A DNA stretch of 64,000 bases from Glycomyces lechevalierae (lineage in GTDB: Bacteria > Actinomycetota > Actinomycetes > Mycobacteriales > Micromonosporaceae): assembly GCF_027622945.1 (NCBI RefSeq), contig NZ_JAPZVQ010000006.1, positions 49,497 to 113,496 of the forward strand. Reading direction: 5' to 3'. This document shows, one piece after another, positions 61,201 through 64,000 of the stretch (position 1 is its first letter; every line of letters begins with the position of its first letter). A program made the translations under genes and the position numbers. Under the pieces are notes generated by a model. That model saw nothing but the letters and a program-made list of their open reading frames with translations. It did not search any database and was not told where the DNA came from.

Positions 61201-62566
61201 CCCCGTCGTGAAGGGCACCGACGTCTCGTCGCTCGCGCCGGTCTTCGCCTCGGCGACCGGCGCCACCGTCTCGCCCGCGTCGGGCACGGTCGTGGACCTG
61301 TCCGCACCCGTCGAGTACACGGTCACGGCCGGCGCGGAGACCACGACGTGGACGCTCTCCGCCCAGGTCGTGAACAGTCCGGTGCTGCCGGGGCTCTACG
61401 CCGACCCGAACATCGCGGTGTTCGGCGACACCTACTACATCTACGCGACCACCGACGGGTACCCCGGCTGGGGCGGCAAGGACTTCTACGTGTGGTCCTC
61501 GAAGAACCTCGTCGACTGGACGCGCTCTGAGGAGCCCATCCTGACCCTGGACGGCGCGAACGGCGACGTCCCCTGGGCGAGCGGCAACGCCTGGGCGCCG
61601 ACGATCATCGAGCGGGACGGGAAGTACTACTTCTACTTCAGCGGCCACAACGCGGCCCTGAACCGCAAGACCATCGGCGTCGCGGTCGCCGACAGCCCGG
61701 AGGGCCCCTTCACGGCGCAGCCGACGGCGATGATCCTCAACAACGAGGCCGTCACCTCGGGCCAGGCGATCGACCCCGCGGCGTTCCACGACCCGGTATC
61801 CGGGAAGTACTACCTCGCCTGGGGCAACGGCAGCCCCGTCATCGCGGAGCTGGGCGACGACATGGTGTCGATCAAGGCGGGCACCTACCGGCGGATCTCG
61901 GGACTGACCGACTTCCGCGAGGGAAGCTTCCTCAACTACCGCGACGGCCTGTACCACCTGACCTACTCGATCGACGACACCGGCTCGGAGAACTACCGCG
62001 TCGGCTACGCGACGTCGACGAGCATCGACGGACCGTGGACGTACCGCGGGGTGATCCTCCAGAAGGACACGTCGCTCGGCATCAAGGGGACGGGCCACAG
62101 CTCGATCATCAACGTGCCCGGCACGGACGACTGGTACATCGCCTACCACCGGTTCGCGCTCTCGGGCGGCGACGGGACCCACCGCGAGACGACGATCGAC
62201 CGGCTCGAGATCGGCGAGGACGGCCTGTTCCAGGCCGTCGCCCCGACCCTTTCGAGCGTCGAGCCGCAGACCGTGCCCTCGCCGGGGCCGGAGTTCGCGG
62301 TGGCGATGGGATCGCGGTGCGTGGCCGGCAAGGTCGTGCTGACCGTGTCGGTCATGAACCAGAGCGAGGGACCGGTGTCGCTCGTGGTGTCGACGCCTTA
62401 CGGCGACAAGACGATCGCGTCGCTGGCCGCGGGCCGCACGGCGACGATCGGCTTCACGACCCGGGCGGCGCAGGCCGCGGCGGGCACGGTGACCGTGACC
62501 GCGACGGCGGCGGACGGCACCGCCGCAGAGCAGGAAGCCGCCTACGCGGCCGCGAGCTGCGGCTGA
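58235..62566 (+). CDS. Secreted bifunctional double-GH43 glycosidase
   Basis: Extracellular protein of 1,443 residues with two GH43 domains. Order: signal peptide (1-34, cleavage near PAQAAA), LamG domain 1 (about 38-245), two atrophied Ig-like domains (about 250-420), GH43-1 (about 427-740: LRDPFIIRS, NTWAPEAYYDE, VEGPSIFQANPGDV, RHGTVIPVTAAELADL), LamG domain 2 (about 750-955), Ig-like (about 962-1045), GH43-2 (about 1050-1335: LYADPNIAVFGDTYYIYATT, AIDPAAFHDPVSGKYYLAWG, GTGHSSIINVPG, YHRFALSGGDGTHRET), C-terminal two-cysteine module (about 1350-1443). GH43-1 is like the single domain of the neighbour; GH43-2 is of a different subfamily, so two linkages may be cut. RBS AAGGAGA precedes ATG 58235. 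Confidence 0.88.
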   Translation: MDVPSRASRLIPRLLAAATAFGFAVAGVSPAQAAAQDHLVAHYALDETSGTVAADSSGNGRDAQIAGGATLTGGEGVRLDGADDHVKLPDNILAGITSITVSTEVLVRPEQGTPYFIYGLGNPASSSSGTGYLFSTGNAYRTAITTGNWSGEQNTTSGANLARGVWKTITYTLDDATNTATLYLDGVQVARNTGVTVTPAQIGGGTTTANYIGRSNYAADKYLSGSVRDFRIYDVALSASEVAALQPSDATRAQRDLDALSLGDLSNVTADLTLPTAAPNGSQISWASSDEAVISSTGRVTRPASGSAEVTLTATAVKGSATTTRSFVATVPATGEADLQADLDAIAIPNADDIRGNITLPATGAVTGSAVTWTASPEGVVSTVADGEIAPGVVTRGATDQNVVLTATVGGLTREFDLTVRAARSQEEYEGYAFAYFTGNSVAGENIHFAASEGNNALAWNELNGGLPVLSSQYGEQGLRDPFIIRSPEGDKFYLIATDLSIGSGTSWDTSQRQGSRYLEVWESRDLVNWSAQRHVLVSPETAGNTWAPEAYYDEGLGAYVVFWASKLYAANDPGHTGSTYNRMLYATTRDFVTFSEPQIWQDGKSRIDSTVTLHDGVYYRFTKDEGAGTTGCSDIIQESSTSLRAPLPEWTMIDSCIGRDAGTKAVEGPSIFQANPGDVNGGGKHYLFVDEYGGRGYIPLVTDDIAAGGWTVAPEYDLPASPRHGTVIPVTAAELADLYEGRAPISSNENGEVVRYDFADGAGTTLADVSGNGRDAKINGATWSDGALTFDGTDDYVDLPDDLMAGLTDISVDADVWVDTAQSGSYFIWGLGNTDAAGAGRGYLFTTGNGSYRTSMTTSTYSLEQTASSGSALPRGRWAHLTYTLQGETARLYLDGVLVATKTGVTADPGDISGGETWANYLGRSLYEQDARFKGKFRSFAIYDRALSSAEVLDAAGATGAITDVSLTDAEALASAPLVDAQAHTVVLPVVKGTDVSSLAPVFASATGATVSPASGTVVDLSAPVEYTVTAGAETTTWTLSAQVVNSPVLPGLYADPNIAVFGDTYYIYATTDGYPGWGGKDFYVWSSKNLVDWTRSEEPILTLDGANGDVPWASGNAWAPTIIERDGKYYFYFSGHNAALNRKTIGVAVADSPEGPFTAQPTAMILNNEAVTSGQAIDPAAFHDPVSGKYYLAWGNGSPVIAELGDDMVSIKAGTYRRISGLTDFREGSFLNYRDGLYHLTYSIDDTGSENYRVGYATSTSIDGPWTYRGVILQKDTSLGIKGTGHSSIINVPGTDDWYIAYHRFALSGGDGTHRETTIDRLEIGEDGLFQAVAPTLSSVEPQTVPSPGPEFAVAMGSRCVAGKVVLTVSVMNQSEGPVSLVVSTPYGDKTIASLAAGRTATIGFTTRAAQAAAGTVTVTATAADGTAAEQEAAYAAASCG

Positions 62567-62574
62567 GGGCGCAA

Positions 62575-62599
62575 GGGCGGCGGCCCAGGGCCGCCGCCC
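62575..62599 (+). terminator. Terminator of the double-GH43 gene
   Basis: GGGCGGCGGC pairs with GCCGCCGCCC (10 bp, loop CCAGG), nine bases after the stop. Confidence 0.7.
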
Positions 62600-62704
62600 C
62601 GCCCCGTCGGCGCCAAGTCCGGCGGGGCATTCCCGGATGACATGAGCGTCGTCCGGTCTGGAGGGCGACAGTCGCCCACTGCAGTCCAAGAGAGGTCTCT
62701 CGAC

Positions 62705-63322
62705 ATGAATCGTGGAATGGCGAAGCGGGTGACGGTCGCCGCGTTCGGCGGCGTGATGCTCGCAGGAGTAGCGGGTGCGGCGTTCGCGGAGGAGCAGGTC
62801 GGCACCGGTTCTGATGTGGACGTGAACGTGACCATCGAGGACATCGACCCCGGTGTGCTGGCGATGAGCGTGGCGGGCACGACGACGACGCTGGCCGAGA
62901 ACGGGTCGACGGAGACGGTGCGACAGTTCACGGGCGATCTGCCGACGGTGACCGTGACGGACACGCGGACCGCGGAGGAGATCCCGGACGGCGCGTTCTG
63001 GTGGGTCGAGGGCACGGCCTCGAGCTTCGTGGGCGATGCGGGACAGGCGCCGATCGGCGCCGAGAACCTGGGCTGGTCGCCCTCGCTCGTGGACGACGGC
63101 TCAGGCGCCGTCGCCGTGGGCCCGGACGTCGCTCCGGCGCTTGACACCGCGGAGGCCCCGAACAACGTCGGCCTCCAGGGCCGCGAGCTGCTGGCGATGG
63201 CGCTCACGAGCGACGAGGCGATCGGGTCGTGGGAGGCCGGCGCCACGTTGACGCTGCAGGTTCCGGCGGACGTCGAGCCCGGCTCGTACAGCTCGACGAT
63301 CACGCTCTCGCTGTTCGAATAG
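62705..63322 (+). CDS. Secreted WxL-like surface protein
   Basis: Secreted protein of 205 residues. Signal peptide: MAKRVTVAAFGGVMLAGVAG with cleavage near AFA-EEQ. The mature part has a beta-rich WxL-like pattern: LPTVTVTDTRTAEEIPDGAF, the aromatic GAFWWVEG, LGWSPSLVDDGSG, and the end GSYSSTITLSLFE, which is typical for WxL domains. WxL proteins bind the cell wall non-covalently and work with DUF916 proteins; such a gene follows. Start ATG 62705 with AGAGAGG upstream; ATG 62717 is possible. Confidence 0.72.
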   Translation: MNRGMAKRVTVAAFGGVMLAGVAGAAFAEEQVGTGSDVDVNVTIEDIDPGVLAMSVAGTTTTLAENGSTETVRQFTGDLPTVTVTDTRTAEEIPDGAFWWVEGTASSFVGDAGQAPIGAENLGWSPSLVDDGSGAVAVGPDVAPALDTAEAPNNVGLQGRELLAMALTSDEAIGSWEAGATLTLQVPADVEPGSYSSTITLSLFE

Positions 63323-63331
63323 GGCCGATCA

Positions 63332-63361
63332 GGCGGGTGCCGGCCCTTCGCGGCACCCGCC
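63332..63361 (+). terminator. Hairpin between WxL-like and DUF916 genes
   Basis: GGCGGGTGCCG pairs with CGGCACCCGCC (11 bp, 8-base loop). In a two-gene operon it would be an attenuator. Confidence 0.6.
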
Positions 63362-63394
63362 CGCGTTCTCGCCTCCTGATCTCCGGAAAGGCCG

Positions 63395-64000
63395 ATGATG
63401 GTTCCCTCGCTCCCCTCCCTCGCGGTACGCAGTCTGTGCGCCGCCGCGGTGTTCCTGGCCGCCTTGGGACCCGCCGCTCCCGCCGCGGCCCAGACAGGTG
63501 AAGACCCGGGCACGGTGACATGGTCGGTGCGCCCGGCGGACGAGTCGGGCGAGGACGGCCGGTCCTGGGTGGAGCAGGAGCTCGACCCGGGCGAGAGCGC
63601 GACCGAGCACCTGGCGGTCCACAATCTGTCCGACCAGGACGTGACGTTCCGCATCTCGGCGGCGGACGGGTACTTCGGGGACAACGGCCGCTTCGGCATG
63701 CTGCCCTCCGACCAGGAGTCCGTCGACGCAGGGCTGTGGATCGAGGTGCGGGACGAGGTCACAGTCGGCGCGGACGAGACCGTGATCGTGCCGTTCACGA
63801 CCACGGTGCCGGAGAACGCGACTCCGGGCGACCACGCCGCGGGGATCGCGGCGTCGGTCCTGTCCCAGCAGGCGGGGGAGGACGGCGCGACGGTCGGTGT
63901 GGAGTCCCGTGTTGGGTTCCGCGTGATGACCCGGGTGACCGGCGAGCTGGCGCCCGCCGCGTCGGTCGAGGCGGTGGCGTCCTCGTACGACCTGTCCTGG
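63395..64000 (+). CDS. DUF916-type WxL-associated protein (3' partial)
   Basis: The gene runs off the window; 202 codons are visible. Signal peptide LAVRSLCAAAVFLAALGPAA with cleavage near AAA-QTG. The mature start VTWSVRPADESGEDGRSWVE and ELDPGESATEHLAVHNLSDQ, then TVPENATPGDHAAGIAASVL and GVESRVGFRVMTRVTGEL, is the DUF916 (WxL peptidoglycan-binding) pattern. Such proteins are usually about 330-370 residues with a C-terminal membrane helix and basic tail, which would lie beyond the edge. RBS GGAAAGG lies upstream; two adjacent ATGs (63395, 63398) are possible starts. It forms a pair with the WxL-like gene. Confidence 0.8.
   Translation, partial: MMVPSLPSLAVRSLCAAAVFLAALGPAAPAAAQTGEDPGTVTWSVRPADESGEDGRSWVEQELDPGESATEHLAVHNLSDQDVTFRISAADGYFGDNGRFGMLPSDQESVDAGLWIEVRDEVTVGADETVIVPFTTTVPENATPGDHAAGIAASVLSQQAGEDGATVGVESRVGFRVMTRVTGELAPAASVEAVASSYDLSW

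Overview
The window is high-GC DNA from an actinomycete. GC-rich third codon positions, LacI/DeoR/LysR/TetR/MarR regulators, a SigE-family sigma factor, secreted CBM2 and CBM13 polysaccharidases and several leaderless-looking starts all fit a soil or plant-litter saprophyte. Glycomycetaceae or a neighbouring family is plausible, but the sequence alone does not settle the genus. No rRNA, tRNA, insertion sequence, prophage or CRISPR array was seen.

Layout. 1-3.7 kb: end of an arabinoside-type operon (two sugar ABC permeases and a GH127 beta-L-arabinofuranosidase); the window opens in a suspicious poly-C tract. 3.8-7.0 kb: PH-like membrane protein, divergent HxlR/NmrA pair, DEDDh exonuclease-like gene. 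7.1-8.9 kb: secreted GH5_4-X2-CBM46 glucanase. 9.1-12.9 kb: ABC-2 exporter divergent from a histidine kinase/LuxR pair. 12.9-15.7 kb: DeoR regulator, Nudix hydrolase, PAS-PP2C phosphatase. 15.7-19.6 kb: MFS pump with divergent LysR, then a membrane-anchored PAF-acetylhydrolase-like enzyme. 19.6-23.4 kb: a three-gene operon (stand-alone adenylation domain, TmpA-like membrane flavoprotein, enoyl-CoA hydratase) with its own strong promoter, my best candidate for an undescribed system. 23.4-26.97 kb: IPP isomerase, DUF4395, MarR/methyltransferase pair, and a lipoprotein/29-residue peptide/DUF6766 operon. 27-35.5 kb: CBM2-GH5 cellulase with a CebR-like operator, DUF4132 giant protein, and divergent GH62 and GH10 enzymes sharing a nearly identical CBM13 end. 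35.5-46.6 kb: sigma factor with membrane partner, a MoxR/CobS-like ATPase with an unknown partner, TetR/MFS/FAD-monooxygenase cassette, epoxide hydrolase, hypothetical proteins. 46.7-62.6 kb: an arabinan-type locus. 62.7 kb to the end: WxL-like protein and DUF916 protein, the latter cut by the window edge.

How it works together. The dominant theme is plant cell-wall breakdown. Secreted enzymes attack cellulose/xyloglucan (GH5_4, GH5_2), arabinoxylan (GH10, GH62) and arabinan (two multi-domain GH43 proteins); ABC importers take up the products; intracellular GH127 finishes arabinofuranosides. Sequence-visible operators match this split: a TGGGAGCGCTTCCCA site before the cellulase, CGAAACTTTCG sites before the xylan genes, and four copies of a TGTTCCCGGTAACA-like site across the arabinan locus, which has the gene order of the E. 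coli ytfQ-ytfR-ytfT-yjfF furanose transporter. That locus looks rearranged: it contains a GH43 fragment and a second, orphan transporter ATPase.
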